This document shows positions 19,074 through 27,327 of a stretch of DNA of 64,000 nt, piece after piece. The notes below the pieces were generated by a model. The model was given only the letters and a program-made list of their open reading frames with translations, made no database searches and was not told the DNA's origin. Within the stretch, counting starts at the first letter, position 1; each line of letters starts with the position of its first letter. The stretch is taken from the NCBI GenBank assembly GCA_963704035.1, contig CAVPGR010000002.1, positions 496,001 to 560,000 of the forward strand, given 5' to 3'. This stretch comes from JAOSJL01 sp963704035. Its GTDB lineage: Bacteria; Actinomycetota; Acidimicrobiia; IMCC26256; JAOSJL01. Made by a program: the position numbers and the translations under genes.

Positions 19074-19187
19074 GGAAACCTCCTGTACAACGGAAGGCCA
19101 CAGGCTAGCGGAACCTCCCCGGATTCCGGGGACGTGGGCGGGCCCGAGGCGCGTTGATCGGCGGCTCCCTTAGGGCCTGCTGGTACC

Positions 19188-20771
19188 GTGCCCTGCGTGC
19201 AAGGCCCAACCGGGGTGGCAGGCAGCAGCGCGGCCGGCGTGGAGTCACGGCCCGCCTCTCACGCCCAGTCGGTCGCCCGCACGCTCGTCATCCCGATGTA
19301 CGAGGAGTCGGCGAGGATCGAGCGCTCGATCGGCGCCCTGGCGGCGTCCGAGCTGGCCCGAGGCGACACCGAGCTGGTGTTCGTCGACGACGGCAGCGAC
19401 GACGGCACCGCCGATCTGGCCGAGAAGGCGATCGGGGATCACCAGCTCCGGGCTCGGGTCATCCGACTGGGTGCGAACCACGGCAAGGGTGGGGCAATCG
19501 CCGCCGGTGTGGCGGTCTCCCGCGGGCCCGCGGTCGCGTTCTCCGACGCCGACCTCTCCGCGCCCGTCGAGGCGATCACGCGCTGCTTCGAGATGATCGA
19601 GGCAGGGGAGGCCGACCTCGTCGTCACGTCCCGGGTCCACCCCGACAGCGACATCCGCGCCAAGCCGTCCCTGTTCCGTCGTTGGGCCGGGAAGGCGTTC
19701 AACACGCTTCTCCATCAGGTGGATCTCACCGAGTTCCACGACACGCAATGCGGGCTGAAGGCGTTCACCCGCGACGCCGCCGTGATGCTGTTCCGTGATC
19801 TGCGGATCGAACGCTTCGCCTTCGACGTGGAAGTGCTCTCACGCGCGCGTGTCGCTGATCTCGACATCGTCGAGATCCCGATTCCGTGGGCGCACGATGA
19901 GAACAGCAGGTTCCGAACCGTGCGTGACGGTACGAGGGCGGTGATCGACGTCCTCCGCCTTCGCCGGAGCCTGCGCACGTGGTCGCCGGACAAGGGGGAG
20001 ATGGACCACGAGCGCTTCGACGTGATGGCCGGTGTCGAACGTGACCACTGGTGGTTCCGTGCCAAGCGTCGTCTCGTGGCCCGGTCGCTCGACGATCTCC
20101 GCGTGGAGCACGGTCGCCTTGTCGACGTCGGGTGTGGCACGGGCGCAACCGTGAACGAGCTGGGTACTCCCGACTACGGCCTCGCCGTAGGGATCGACCC
20201 GAGTGCACACGCCCTCGATCTCGCGCGTGCCGATCGCATCGCCGGCCCGGAGTTCCTTCGTGCCGACGCGGGTTACATCCCGCTCGGCGATGCCCGCGTC
20301 GACGTCCTGACGTCACTCGACGTCGTGGAACACCTCGACGACGACGTTGCTGCCCTGGAGGAGTACGGGCGGGTGGTGCGACCCGGGGGAACCATCGTTC
20401 TCACGGTCCCCGCGTATGCGTGGGCCTGGAGTGATCACGACGAGGCGTTGGGCCATCGTCGTCGCTACACGATTCGCGAACTCGTGCGGACCGCCCGTCT
20501 GGCCGGGCTCGAGGTCGAACGCGCCACGTACTTCCACTCGTGGCTCGTCCCCCTGGCGCTGCTCATCCGCCGGACTCCTCTGCGGCGTCTGGCGGGCGAC
20601 CGTACGCAGGACGAGGTGAGCCTGGCGGCTCCCTGGATGAACCGCGTGGGTGATGCCCTGGCGCGTGCGGAGGCGGCTCTGCTGGGCAGGTTCAGCCTGC
20701 CGTTCGGTCTGTCGATCCTTCTGGTCGCCCGCGTACCGACCGCGCGAAGAACAGCCCGATTGACCATCTGA
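19188..20771 (+). CDS. GT2 glycosyltransferase fused to a SAM methyltransferase
   Basis: 527 residues with two complete domains. Residues about 28-265 are a GT2 enzyme of the dolichyl-phosphate-mannose/glucose synthase type: L-V-I-P-M-Y-E-E, V-F-V-D-D-G-S-D-D-G-T, F-S-D-A-D-L-S-A-P (DXD) and T-Q-C-G-L-K-A-F. Residues about 275-500 form a class I methyltransferase: H-W-W-F-R-A-K, L-V-D-V-G-C-G-T-G (motif I), S-L-D-V-V-E-H-L-D. The first domain would glycosylate polyprenyl phosphate at the membrane; the methyltransferase may act on the same lipid-linked sugar, which is inference from the fusion. GTG at 19188 or 19197 are both possible starts. It is divergent from the small membrane protein operon. 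The 3' end overlaps the antisense thiolase frame. Confidence 0.88.
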   Translation: MPCVQGPTGVAGSSAAGVESRPASHAQSVARTLVIPMYEESARIERSIGALAASELARGDTELVFVDDGSDDGTADLAEKAIGDHQLRARVIRLGANHGKGGAIAAGVAVSRGPAVAFSDADLSAPVEAITRCFEMIEAGEADLVVTSRVHPDSDIRAKPSLFRRWAGKAFNTLLHQVDLTEFHDTQCGLKAFTRDAAVMLFRDLRIERFAFDVEVLSRARVADLDIVEIPIPWAHDENSRFRTVRDGTRAVIDVLRLRRSLRTWSPDKGEMDHERFDVMAGVERDHWWFRAKRRLVARSLDDLRVEHGRLVDVGCGTGATVNELGTPDYGLAVGIDPSAHALDLARADRIAGPEFLRADAGYIPLGDARVDVLTSLDVVEHLDDDVAALEEYGRVVRPGGTIVLTVPAYAWAWSDHDEALGHRRRYTIRELVRTARLAGLEVERATYFHSWLVPLALLIRRTPLRRLAGDRTQDEVSLAAPWMNRVGDALARAEAALLGRFSLPFGLSILLVARVPTARRTARLTI

Positions 20772-22273
20772 GGGCCGGCGGGGCCGTCGCGCTGTTCGGG
20801 AGTGAGGGCCACGTCGCATCCGACGAGCTCCGACTCCTCGGCCGCGAGAAGATCATCGGGGTCCTCGAGGCGCGCGTAGCAGCGGGAGTCGCTCCCGCCG
20901 ATGTCGCAGACGAGGAGTCCCCATTCGGGAGAGCCGTCGCGTCCGTGAATGACGGAGTACGCCACCACGGTCGCCGGTCCAGCGTGTTCGTGCACGATCT
21001 TCGGTCGGGGCTGCGTGTCGAGGTCGCGTTGGACGCCATTCTCGTCGGGCACCGACACGGCGCCCGGCTCGGTGGAGTACAGGCCGTAGGCGTGCTTGGT
21101 CATGTGCATGCCGACGCCGCTCACGAGCCCGAAGGAACCGGGATCGTCGCGCAGCGTGCGTGCCATGGCCGCGATCGAGTGGGTCACGTAGTTGCTGCCC
21201 GGTCCACCGTGGTAGGGCAGTCCACCGGTGACGGTGAGCGGACGGGGGTCGTCGGCGGAAATATCGAGCGCATCGCTGGCGAAGTGCAGAGAGCTGGCGA
21301 AGCAGCTGTAGAGGTCGAGGTGGGCGACGTCGTCGATGCCGACGCCGGCCGGCCGCATCGCCTCGGCGCTCGATGCCACCATGGCGGGAGACCGCCACAT
21401 CTCGGCGTGCTCGGCTACGGGCACGGGATCCGCGGCATGACACCACCCACGGAGGTAGACACGTCGGTCCGCGTCGATCCCCAGGTCGTCGGCCGCTTCG
21501 TGACTCGTGACGATGACCGCTGCGGCCATGTCGACGTCCATGACCGCGACCATGTACTTGGTGTACGGGTACCCGACCATCCGGTTGGTGGCTGTCGGCG
21601 ACACGATCTCGTTGGCCGAACGCTCGGTGCGGAACCACGCGTCGGGGTTGGAAGAGGCGACGGTGGTCATCGGGGCGAGCATTTTGCCGATCTGCGTCCG
21701 GTACGTGTCGAGGTCCGTGCCGAGGTGCGCCCGCCGGGCGTTGTCGAACACAGCGAACGTGAGCCATGCCTGGAAGACCTCGTGCGCGACCTCGGCCGGG
21801 TGAAACGGCGCCTCCCACGGGAACGCCGGCTTCTCGGCAGGCCGGAAGGAGTAGTCGGGGCGTTCGCCGCGCAACTTGTAGGCGCGCTTGGTGGCGAGTG
21901 CCTCGGCGCCCGTGACCAGAGCAACGTCGGACTCGCCGGCGAGGATCCGCTCTGCTGCGCCGGCGAGCAGGAGGTGAGGTGTCGTCCCGCCGATACCGGA
22001 GTAGTGCGGGTGGCGCGGGGACGCGCCGAGTCGTTGCGAGAGTCGTCCCGCGGGGTCGTCGTACTGGCAGGTCTGCGAGTAGACCACGTCGACAGAGTCG
22101 AGCCGTGTGATCAGCACGCCATCTGACCCGCCTGCGGCATCCCGCGCTGCTTCTCGGGCCACGTGCTCCCACATGTGGAGCGGCTCGGGAGCGTCGGCCC
22201 CACCGGACTCCGTGGAGTGCCATGTGCGCGTCGCGACGCCGATGATGCACGGCGCGCGGGGATCGGTCGCCAC
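20465..22273 (-). CDS. Thiolase-like acetyl-CoA acetyltransferase family protein
   Basis: 602 residues as read. Thiolase-fold landmarks are I-I-G-V-A-T-R-T (residues about 10-17), G-G-T-T-P near 95, A-L-V-T-G-A-E-A, D-L-Y-S-C-F-A-S and the C-terminal G-L-P-Y-H-G-G-P-G-S-N-Y with G-V-G-M-H-M-T-K-H. This is the SCP-x-like thiolase group often annotated acetyl-CoA acetyltransferase. Family members usually end soon after a V-A-L-T-P segment, here about residue 485. The last 100 residues (from about 20770 down) are Arg/Ser-rich antisense of the GT2-methyltransferase, so the natural stop is probably lost or displaced. The start is GTG at 22273. It lies 21 bases after the enoyl-CoA hydratase gene on the same strand, suggesting a fatty acid or sterol degradation pair. 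Confidence 0.75.
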   Translation of the reverse strand: MATDPRAPCIIGVATRTWHSTESGGADAPEPLHMWEHVAREAARDAAGGSDGVLITRLDSVDVVYSQTCQYDDPAGRLSQRLGASPRHPHYSGIGGTTPHLLLAGAAERILAGESDVALVTGAEALATKRAYKLRGERPDYSFRPAEKPAFPWEAPFHPAEVAHEVFQAWLTFAVFDNARRAHLGTDLDTYRTQIGKMLAPMTTVASSNPDAWFRTERSANEIVSPTATNRMVGYPYTKYMVAVMDVDMAAAVIVTSHEAADDLGIDADRRVYLRGWCHAADPVPVAEHAEMWRSPAMVASSAEAMRPAGVGIDDVAHLDLYSCFASSLHFASDALDISADDPRPLTVTGGLPYHGGPGSNYVTHSIAAMARTLRDDPGSFGLVSGVGMHMTKHAYGLYSTEPGAVSVPDENGVQRDLDTQPRPKIVHEHAGPATVVAYSVIHGRDGSPEWGLLVCDIGGSDSRCYARLEDPDDLLAAEESELVGCDVALTPEQRDGPAGPQMVNRAVLRAVGTRATRRIDRPNGRLNLPSRAASARARASPTRFIQGAARLTSSCVRSPARRRRGVRRMSSARGTSHEWKYVARSTSSPARRAVRTSSRIV

Positions 22274-22294
22274 GGTTGTCTCGAAGCGCCGCGC

Positions 22295-23104
22295 TCAGCG
22301 CGCCTTCCAGACGGGATCGCGCTTTTCGGCGAAGGCCTTCGGGCCCTCCCGCGCGTCCTCCGTCTGGAAGATCTCGGCGGCGATCGCGCTCTCGTTCTTG
22401 TAGGCGCTACGCATGTCGGTCGCCAGGCCCTCGAGGACGCTGCGTTTCGTGGCCTGGACCGCGAGGGGAGCGTTGGCGGTGATACGGCGGGCGTACTCGT
22501 GGGCGCGGTCCATGAGCTGATCCGGCTCGACGACCTCGTTGAGCAGGCCCATTTCGAGAGCGCGCTCGGCGGGAACGAGATCGGCGCAGAGCAGGAACTC
22601 CATGGCGTGCGGATAGCTGATCTGGCGGGGGAGTCGCACGGTCGTGCCGCCACCGGCGAACAGGCCGCGCTTGGGTTCCATCACGGCGAACTTCGCATCG
22701 GGGACCGCGAGCCGGATGTCGATACCGCCGAGCATCTCCATGCCGCCCGCGGTGCAGTAGCCGTTCACCGCCGCGATGATCGGCTTGTAGAGCTTGACGC
22801 CGCGCAGCACGGCTTTGACACCGTCGTCGAGGCGGTAGCCGTGGATCTCCTCGATGTCGCCCTCGGCGATCGACTCCTGGAGCTTCGTGATCTCGGGGAT
22901 GTAGCGCTTGAGGTCGGCGCCGCTGAAGAAGGCGTCACCGACACCGGTGATGATCGCCACCCACGCATCGTCGTCCTCGCCGAAGCGCTCCCAGGCACTC
23001 CGCAGCTGAAAGAAGTGCTCCATGTCCGCGGAGTTCTTCGCCTCCGGTCGGTCGATCGTGATGACCACGACGTGGTTGTCACCGGACTCGTAGTGGATCG
23101 CCAT
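22295..23104 (-). CDS. Enoyl-CoA hydratase/isomerase family protein (crotonase fold)
   Basis: 269 residues with the crotonase signature: I-T-I-D-R-P-E-A-K-N-S (residues about 15-25), the oxyanion-hole segments A-F-F-S-G-A-D-L-K and A-A-V-N-G-Y-C-T-A-G-G-M-E-M, and a C-terminal helical part with A-P-L-A-V-Q-A-T-K. It would hydrate or isomerise an acyl-CoA double bond. The second catalytic acid position (E-P-K-R-G-L) is compatible with hydratase activity but does not settle the reaction. It precedes the thiolase-like gene on the minus strand. The start is the ATG at 23104. Confidence 0.9.
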   Translation of the reverse strand: MAIHYESGDNHVVVITIDRPEAKNSADMEHFFQLRSAWERFGEDDDAWVAIITGVGDAFFSGADLKRYIPEITKLQESIAEGDIEEIHGYRLDDGVKAVLRGVKLYKPIIAAVNGYCTAGGMEMLGGIDIRLAVPDAKFAVMEPKRGLFAGGGTTVRLPRQISYPHAMEFLLCADLVPAERALEMGLLNEVVEPDQLMDRAHEYARRITANAPLAVQATKRSVLEGLATDMRSAYKNESAIAAEIFQTEDAREGPKAFAEKRDPVWKAR

Positions 23105-23214
23105 GTCGGTGGGTTCACCCCCGTCGCGCGAAACCTGACATCGTAGTCAGGCTGGCGCCGCCGAGAGCCAGAACCAGACCGCAGCACCCAACCCGAGAAG
23201 ACGACGAGGAGCCC

Positions 23215-24192
23215 GTGCCATCACGACCGACCGCCCTGGTGACCGCCCCGCTGCGCGGGTCAGGGCTCGACCGGCTGCGCACGATGACCGACGTGGTCCT
23301 CGATCCGTGGATCGACCAGAAGCCGCTACGGATCTACTCCGCAGAAGAACTGGCCGCGCGCGTCGCGTCGGAAGGCGCTGAACTGCTCGTCGTAGAAGCC
23401 GACGCGGTCGACGGACCGGTGTTCGACCAGCCGTTGCGGGCGATCGGCGTGTGTCGGGGCGCCCCCGTGAACGTCGATCTTGCCGCAGCGACGCGTGCAG
23501 GGATTCCGGTCGTGAACACGCCGGCGCGCAACGCAGATGGCGTTGCCGAGATGACGGTCGCGCTGCTCTTCGCCGTCAACCGCTCCGTCGTGGCCGCCGA
23601 CTCCGACGTTCGGGCCGGGCGCGTCTTCGACGGCGGTCTCATTCCGTACCAGCGGTTCCGTGCCTGGCAGGTCGCCGGTCGCACGTTCGGGATCGTCGGT
23701 CTCGGCGCCGTCGGTCGCGCGACAGCCTGGCGGATGGAAGGCCTGGGGATGCGCGTGATCAGCCACGATCCGTACGCGGACGACGCCACACACTCGCTCG
23801 GCGATCTCCTCGCGGAGTCCGACGTCGTGTCGATGCATGCGCGGGTCACCGACGAGACGACCGGGATGATCGGGGCGGACGAGTTCGGTCGGATGCGTGA
23901 CGGTGCGATCTACCTGAACACGGCCCGCGCCGGTCTCCACGACCCCGATGCACTCGTATCGGCGCTGGAGTCCGGAAAACTCGGTGGCGCGGGCCTCGAT
24001 CACGTCGAGGGCGAGATTCTCCCCGCCGACCATCCGCTGCTCTCGATGCGCAACGTCGTGATCACACCTCACATCGGAGGTGCCACCTACGACACCGAGG
24101 TCGTACAGTCGATGATCGTGGCCGATGGCTTCGAGCGGATCCTGCGTGGCGAGCGACCCGATCACTTGGCGAACCCCGAGGTGTGGGCGTGA
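23215..24192 (+). CDS. D-isomer-specific 2-hydroxyacid dehydrogenase
   Basis: 325 residues. The NAD-binding domain has F-G-I-V-G-L-G-A-V-G-R-A-T (about 159-171) and an acidic residue at the end of the second strand (S-H-D-P-Y-A-D). Catalytic positions are Arg in L-N-T-A-R-A-G, Glu in the following V-E-G-E-I region and His in I-T-P-H-I-G-G-A. It is annotated by family as phosphoglycerate dehydrogenase-like, reducing a 2-keto acid with NAD(P)H. It is translationally coupled by GTGA to a class II aldolase, so both probably act on one sugar-acid pathway rather than serine synthesis. Only the catalytic domains are present, with no ACT domain. The start GTG at 23215 follows CGAGGAGCCC. Confidence 0.88.
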   Translation: MPSRPTALVTAPLRGSGLDRLRTMTDVVLDPWIDQKPLRIYSAEELAARVASEGAELLVVEADAVDGPVFDQPLRAIGVCRGAPVNVDLAAATRAGIPVVNTPARNADGVAEMTVALLFAVNRSVVAADSDVRAGRVFDGGLIPYQRFRAWQVAGRTFGIVGLGAVGRATAWRMEGLGMRVISHDPYADDATHSLGDLLAESDVVSMHARVTDETTGMIGADEFGRMRDGAIYLNTARAGLHDPDALVSALESGKLGGAGLDHVEGEILPADHPLLSMRNVVITPHIGGATYDTEVVQSMIVADGFERILRGERPDHLANPEVWA

Positions 24193-24842
24193 GCGAGGCG
24201 CGGTCGGCGGACGACCTGAAGCAGTCGCTGCTCGACACTGCCAAAGAGCTCCTGAGACGCGGACTGGTCGAGGGAACCTCGGGCAACCTGTCGGCGCGGT
24301 TGCCTGACGGCAACGTCGTTCTCACCGCATCGTCTCTGGACTACGAGGTCATGACCCTCGACGACCTTGTCGTGTGCGAGCCCGACGGGGAGGTCCTGGA
24401 AGGCGAGAGAACCCCGACCACGGAGAAAGCGCTGCACCTGGCGTGTCTTCGGGAGCACGCCGACATCGGCGCCGTCATCCACTCACATGCGAAATTCGCC
24501 ACGATGTTCGCCGTCACGCATCAGCCGATTCCGTGTGTGATCGAGGAGTTCGACATCTACGTCGGCGGCGACGTCCCCGTGGCGGACTACCGGCTCACGG
24601 GAAGCGACGAGTTGGGCGAAGAGGTTTCACGATGGGTCGGCGACCGCGGCGCGGTGTTGATGGCGAACCACGGTCTGCTCACGGTCGGAGCGACACCCGA
24701 GGCGGCGATGAAGGTGGCGTCACTCGTGGAACGCACGGCGGAGATCATCTGGGGAGCCCGCCAGATCGGCGACCTCGTCCCGCTTCCCGAAGAGACGATG
24801 GAGCAGTTCGCCCCCATCTACAAACTCATGCGCAACCCCTAG
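24189..24842 (+). CDS. Class II aldolase/adducin family protein
   Basis: 217 residues. Motifs of the L-fuculose-phosphate aldolase group are G-T-S-G-N-L-S-A-R (phosphate binding), the Zn ligands H-S-H in A-V-I-H-S-H-A-K-F-A, the catalytic-region Glu in V-I-E-E-F-D-I-Y, and a third His in M-A-N-H-G-L-L. Members cleave phosphorylated sugars or sugar acids in a zinc-dependent reaction. GTG at 24189 overlaps the TGA of the dehydrogenase (GTGA), which decides the start over GTG 24183. The gene ends 19 bases before a large perfect hairpin. The substrate is unknown. Confidence 0.88.
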   Translation: MSEARSADDLKQSLLDTAKELLRRGLVEGTSGNLSARLPDGNVVLTASSLDYEVMTLDDLVVCEPDGEVLEGERTPTTEKALHLACLREHADIGAVIHSHAKFATMFAVTHQPIPCVIEEFDIYVGGDVPVADYRLTGSDELGEEVSRWVGDRGAVLMANHGLLTVGATPEAAMKVASLVERTAEIIWGARQIGDLVPLPEETMEQFAPIYKLMRNP

Positions 24843-24860
24843 GACCCATAGGGCTCCTAG

Positions 24861-24915
24861 TGACGTGATGCGTCCGAGGCGCGCGCTATGCGCGCGCCTC
24901 GGACGCATCACGTCA
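24861..24915. repeat. Perfect 26-bp inverted repeat, 3-base loop (palindromic element L)
   Basis: Bases 24861-24886 pair perfectly with 24890-24915 around TAT, one of the longest hairpins in the window. It lies between the plus-strand aldolase and the minus-strand AbiEi/DUF559 gene, whose TGA (24913-24915) is inside the right arm. Its 43-nt core (24866-24908) begins GATGCGTCC and ends GGACGCATC, exactly as the element at the other end of that gene does. It can act as a two-way terminator, but the core match to element R suggests a repeat family or a nuclease recognition or boundary sequence. Confidence 0.85.
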
Positions 24916-25830
24916 TGCAGCCTGGATGCCGAGGGCGGACCGTACTTGCGCGACAACCCGATCGGGTCGACGGTCGATGTCCGTTGCCGAGAAGTGAAGT
25001 GTCCGCCAGCCGAGTTCGCCTATCCGGTTCGAACGTTCGAGACCGGCCTGCCACGCGGAGCGCCCTCCGTGTCCTTCGTAGCCGTCGAGCTCGATGGCAA
25101 GCCGGTTCCCCGGGTAGCCGAAGTCGAGGAATGCAACGCGACCGGAGTTCTCGACGCGCACCTGCCGTTCGGGATCGGGAAGGCGAGCGCGGCGTACGAG
25201 CTGGACGAATCGCGTCTCCAGATAGCTTTCGGGAACGGCCCCACCGCTCGGCCGACGTTTCAGGACCCGACGGAGTCGTGCGGTACCAGGGCGCTTGGGC
25301 CCGAGGACCTCGAGCATGGTCCGAAGTCGCGCCATCGATGTCAGGTTCCTGCGAAGAGCGTCGTCGAGAGCGATCTCGACAGCGTCGTCACTCAGGACCA
25401 CGGCCAGATCGATGACGGTTCGGGACGGCATCGTGGCAGGTATCCCGTCGAGCACCGTCACGTCCTGCGCGAATAGTGTGTGCGACTCGTGACATGAGAC
25501 CTCGGGGCTCTTGCTCCGATGGTGACGCAGCGCCGTGACTTCCACGACATCGCGGGACGATCCTGCAAAGGACCAGAGCGCTGCAGCGGCGCGGTGGGAC
25601 GCGACGGCATGCCCGGCAAGACACGAAGCCATCAGGCGTTGTTCCCATGTTGGTCGTACTCCCGCGAGTCGGTAGACCGCTGTATCTGCCCGATGCCACG
25701 TGCCGGCGGCGAGTAGCCGCGCGATCATTCCTCGTGACAAGCCGGCTTGTAGCGCCTGCTGCCGCGTGATGAGACCATGTTGGGCCTCGAAATTGTGATG
25801 CGTCCCTGAGGCTCGAATAGCGCGCGCCAT
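24913..25830 (-). CDS. AbiEi-type winged-helix domain / DUF559 endonuclease-like protein
   Basis: 305 residues. The N-terminal 70 or so match the AbiEi antitoxin winged helix: H-G-L-I-T-R-Q-Q-A-L-Q-A-G-L-S-R-G-M-I then G-T-W-H-R. The C-terminal 110 are DUF559, a Vsr/PD-(D/E)XK-like fold: V-A-F-L-D-F-G-Y-P (Asp), L-A-I-E-L-D-G-Y-E-G-H (Glu), then L-E-R-S-N-R-I-G-E-L-G-W-R-T. The nuclease acidic residues look intact. No AbiEii toxin gene is next to it. Its stop codon lies in palindromic element L and its start codon in element R. The ATG at 25828-25830 shares its CCATGG with a plus-strand ATG. Biological role unknown; solitary actinobacterial relatives are commonly labelled type IV TA antitoxin-domain proteins. 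Confidence 0.82.
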   Translation of the reverse strand: MARAIRASGTHHNFEAQHGLITRQQALQAGLSRGMIARLLAAGTWHRADTAVYRLAGVRPTWEQRLMASCLAGHAVASHRAAAALWSFAGSSRDVVEVTALRHHRSKSPEVSCHESHTLFAQDVTVLDGIPATMPSRTVIDLAVVLSDDAVEIALDDALRRNLTSMARLRTMLEVLGPKRPGTARLRRVLKRRPSGGAVPESYLETRFVQLVRRARLPDPERQVRVENSGRVAFLDFGYPGNRLAIELDGYEGHGGRSAWQAGLERSNRIGELGWRTLHFSATDIDRRPDRVVAQVRSALGIQAA

Positions 25831-25839
25831 GGACGCATC
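25797..25839. repeat. 43-nt palindromic element R at the AbiEi/DUF559 start
   Basis: This 43-base element starts GATGCGTCC and ends GGACGCATC, the same arms, same total length and a related centre (GAGGC and GCGCGCGCC) as the core of element L 930 bases away. Its centre is an imperfect palindrome, unlike L. It contains the ATG of the minus-strand nuclease-like gene and lies just upstream of the reductoisomerase-like gene, so it could double as an operator. The degenerate centre encodes the first ten or so residues of the nuclease-like protein. Confidence 0.75.
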
Positions 25840-25858
25840 AAATCAGCGGAGTGTGACA

Positions 25859-26818
25859 GTGACCAGGATCTTCCACGAGGAGGACGGAGATCTCCGTGTC
25901 CTCGACGGATCGGCGGTCGCCGTGGTCGGCTACGGAAACCAGGGGCGGTCGTGGGCGCTCAACCTGCGTGACTCAGGGCTCGACGTTCGGGTCCACGTTC
26001 GCGCCGACGAGTCGCGCCACCAGGCCGAGCAGGAAGGCTTCGCCGCCCACGAGATCTCTGACGCCTCCGACGCCGATGTTCTCTGCGTTCTCGTTCCCGA
26101 CGACGTCATCCCGCAGCTCGGCCTGGCTCCGCGCCGTGAGGCGCTCGTCGTCGTCGCCAGCGGGTACACGCCGGCGTTCGGTCGCTTCGAGCCGGATTGT
26201 GACCTCGGAATGGTCGCTCCCCGCATGCTCGGACCCGAGGTCCGTCGCTGCTACCAGGAGGGAGTCGGCTTCATCTCCGCTGTCGGCGTGCACCACGATC
26301 TCTCCGGACACGCGTGGGGCCGTACCCTCGCCATCGCCAAGGCGATCGGCGGGCTCAGACAGAGCGCCATCGAACTCACCGCGCACCAGGAGGCCGTCCT
26401 CGACCTCGCCGTCGAGCAGGCGCTCGCTCCCGCGCTCACCCACGTGAACCAGACGTTCGTCACCGAGATGTCCGCTCGGGGCATCCCGCTCGAAGCGATC
26501 CTCGTGGAGCTGTTCCTCTCGGGTGAGGTGGAGCGCACGTACCGGCTCCTCCGTGAGGAGGGCTACGCCGGCCAGCTCCGGCACCATTCGCCGACGAGTC
26601 AGTACGGCCAGTTGTCCCGACGCGAGGCCTATGACGGCATCGATCTCGCCACCACGATGCACGAGCTCGTGGAGAACATCTCCAACGGGACGTTCGCTGA
26701 CGAGTGGGACGCGGAGCGCGACGAGGGCTATCCGAAGCTCAACGCACTGCGCGAACAGCACGCCGGCGAGGCGATCGCCGAGTTCGAAGCCGCGTTGCGA
26801 CGGGAACTCGGCGTCTGA
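25859..26818 (+). CDS. Ketol-acid reductoisomerase-like NAD(P)-dependent protein
   Basis: About 319 residues from GTG 25859 (a GGAG eight bases upstream decides the start; ATG 25829 would lie inside the palindromic element). N-terminal Rossmann fold: V-A-V-V-G-Y-G-N-Q-G-R-S-W. The knotted C-terminal domain keeps the metal-ligand pattern L-D-L-A-V-E-Q, corresponding to D and E of the IlvC D-L-F-G-E-Q motif. The IlvC A-P-K-G-P-G-H signature is changed to A-P-R-M-L-G-P-E, replacing the active-site Lys by Arg. IlvC normally converts acetolactate to dihydroxyisovalerate in branched-chain amino-acid synthesis, but no ilvB/N/D neighbours exist here. Function may therefore differ from IlvC, so I give no gene symbol. 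Confidence 0.75.
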   Translation: MTRIFHEEDGDLRVLDGSAVAVVGYGNQGRSWALNLRDSGLDVRVHVRADESRHQAEQEGFAAHEISDASDADVLCVLVPDDVIPQLGLAPRREALVVVASGYTPAFGRFEPDCDLGMVAPRMLGPEVRRCYQEGVGFISAVGVHHDLSGHAWGRTLAIAKAIGGLRQSAIELTAHQEAVLDLAVEQALAPALTHVNQTFVTEMSARGIPLEAILVELFLSGEVERTYRLLREEGYAGQLRHHSPTSQYGQLSRREAYDGIDLATTMHELVENISNGTFADEWDAERDEGYPKLNALREQHAGEAIAEFEAALRRELGV

Positions 26819-27248
26819 GAAATGGCACCGTCAGAGCAGCGAGGGCGGCGCCCACGGCGATCTCGTGCGGCATCCGGTGGGGCGCCTCGTGCTGGATCCA
26901 GTGGTGGAAGCGGTCCAGCCACGCCGGGAACGGATTCACCCCGAAGAAGAACAGGCAGGGCTTTTCGGCGTCAAGGATCGTGGAACCGGCTATGCCCGCC
27001 AGCACCGCCCGGCGCCGTCCGGGTGACGCGGCAGCGACTCCGATGAGCGATGCGAGGCCGATCACCCCGTCTCGGCGGGCGATCTGCTCGAAGCGCGGAT
27101 CGTGGAGCGTCATCGTGGCGTCACCCCAGTGGGGCATCGCATCCATGGCGATGTGCGAGGCGAAGCCCGCCACGAAAGCGGAGCCCGCCCGGTCCTCACA
27201 CAGCGCACCGATGATCGCCCCGGCGTAGACGTGGTTCGTGATGAACAC
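26739..27248 (-). CDS. Small integral membrane protein, possible metal-dependent hydrolase family
   Basis: 169 residues. Conserved-looking His/Asp positions in T-N-H-V-Y-A-G-A, F-A-S-H-I-A-M-D-A-M-P-H-W and F-H-H-W-I-Q-H-E, with hydrophobic segments near 10-35, 65-90 and 125-145, resemble DUF457/YdjM-type membrane proteins often labelled membrane-bound metal-dependent hydrolases. The start is GTG at 27248. The last 27 residues, Arg-rich, overlap the 3' end of the reductoisomerase-like gene by 80 bases on the other strand, so the true C-terminus may be shorter. No substrate is known. It is divergent from the Fur-like gene. Confidence 0.65.
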   Translation of the reverse strand: MFITNHVYAGAIIGALCEDRAGSAFVAGFASHIAMDAMPHWGDATMTLHDPRFEQIARRDGVIGLASLIGVAAASPGRRRAVLAGIAGSTILDAEKPCLFFFGVNPFPAWLDRFHHWIQHEAPHRMPHEIAVGAALAALTVPFLRRRVPVATRLRTRRSPRRRAVRAVR

Positions 27249-27327
27249 GCCGATCAGTCTCGCGTGCCTGACCTTTGTTGCTGACCCTTGTTGCTGACCT
27301 GTGTGGCTGAGTGGCAGGAGCTGTCGC

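Noticed and set aside
26819..26930. Convergent overlap of the reductoisomerase-like and membrane protein genes as a programmed feature
   Set aside because: An 80-base overlap at 3' ends is within what uncertain stop positions produce; no structure supports regulation.
27275..27299. TTGTTGCTGACC direct repeat upstream of the Fur-like gene
   Set aside because: Two copies of 12 bases in a short gap; probably slippage, no symmetrical operator character.
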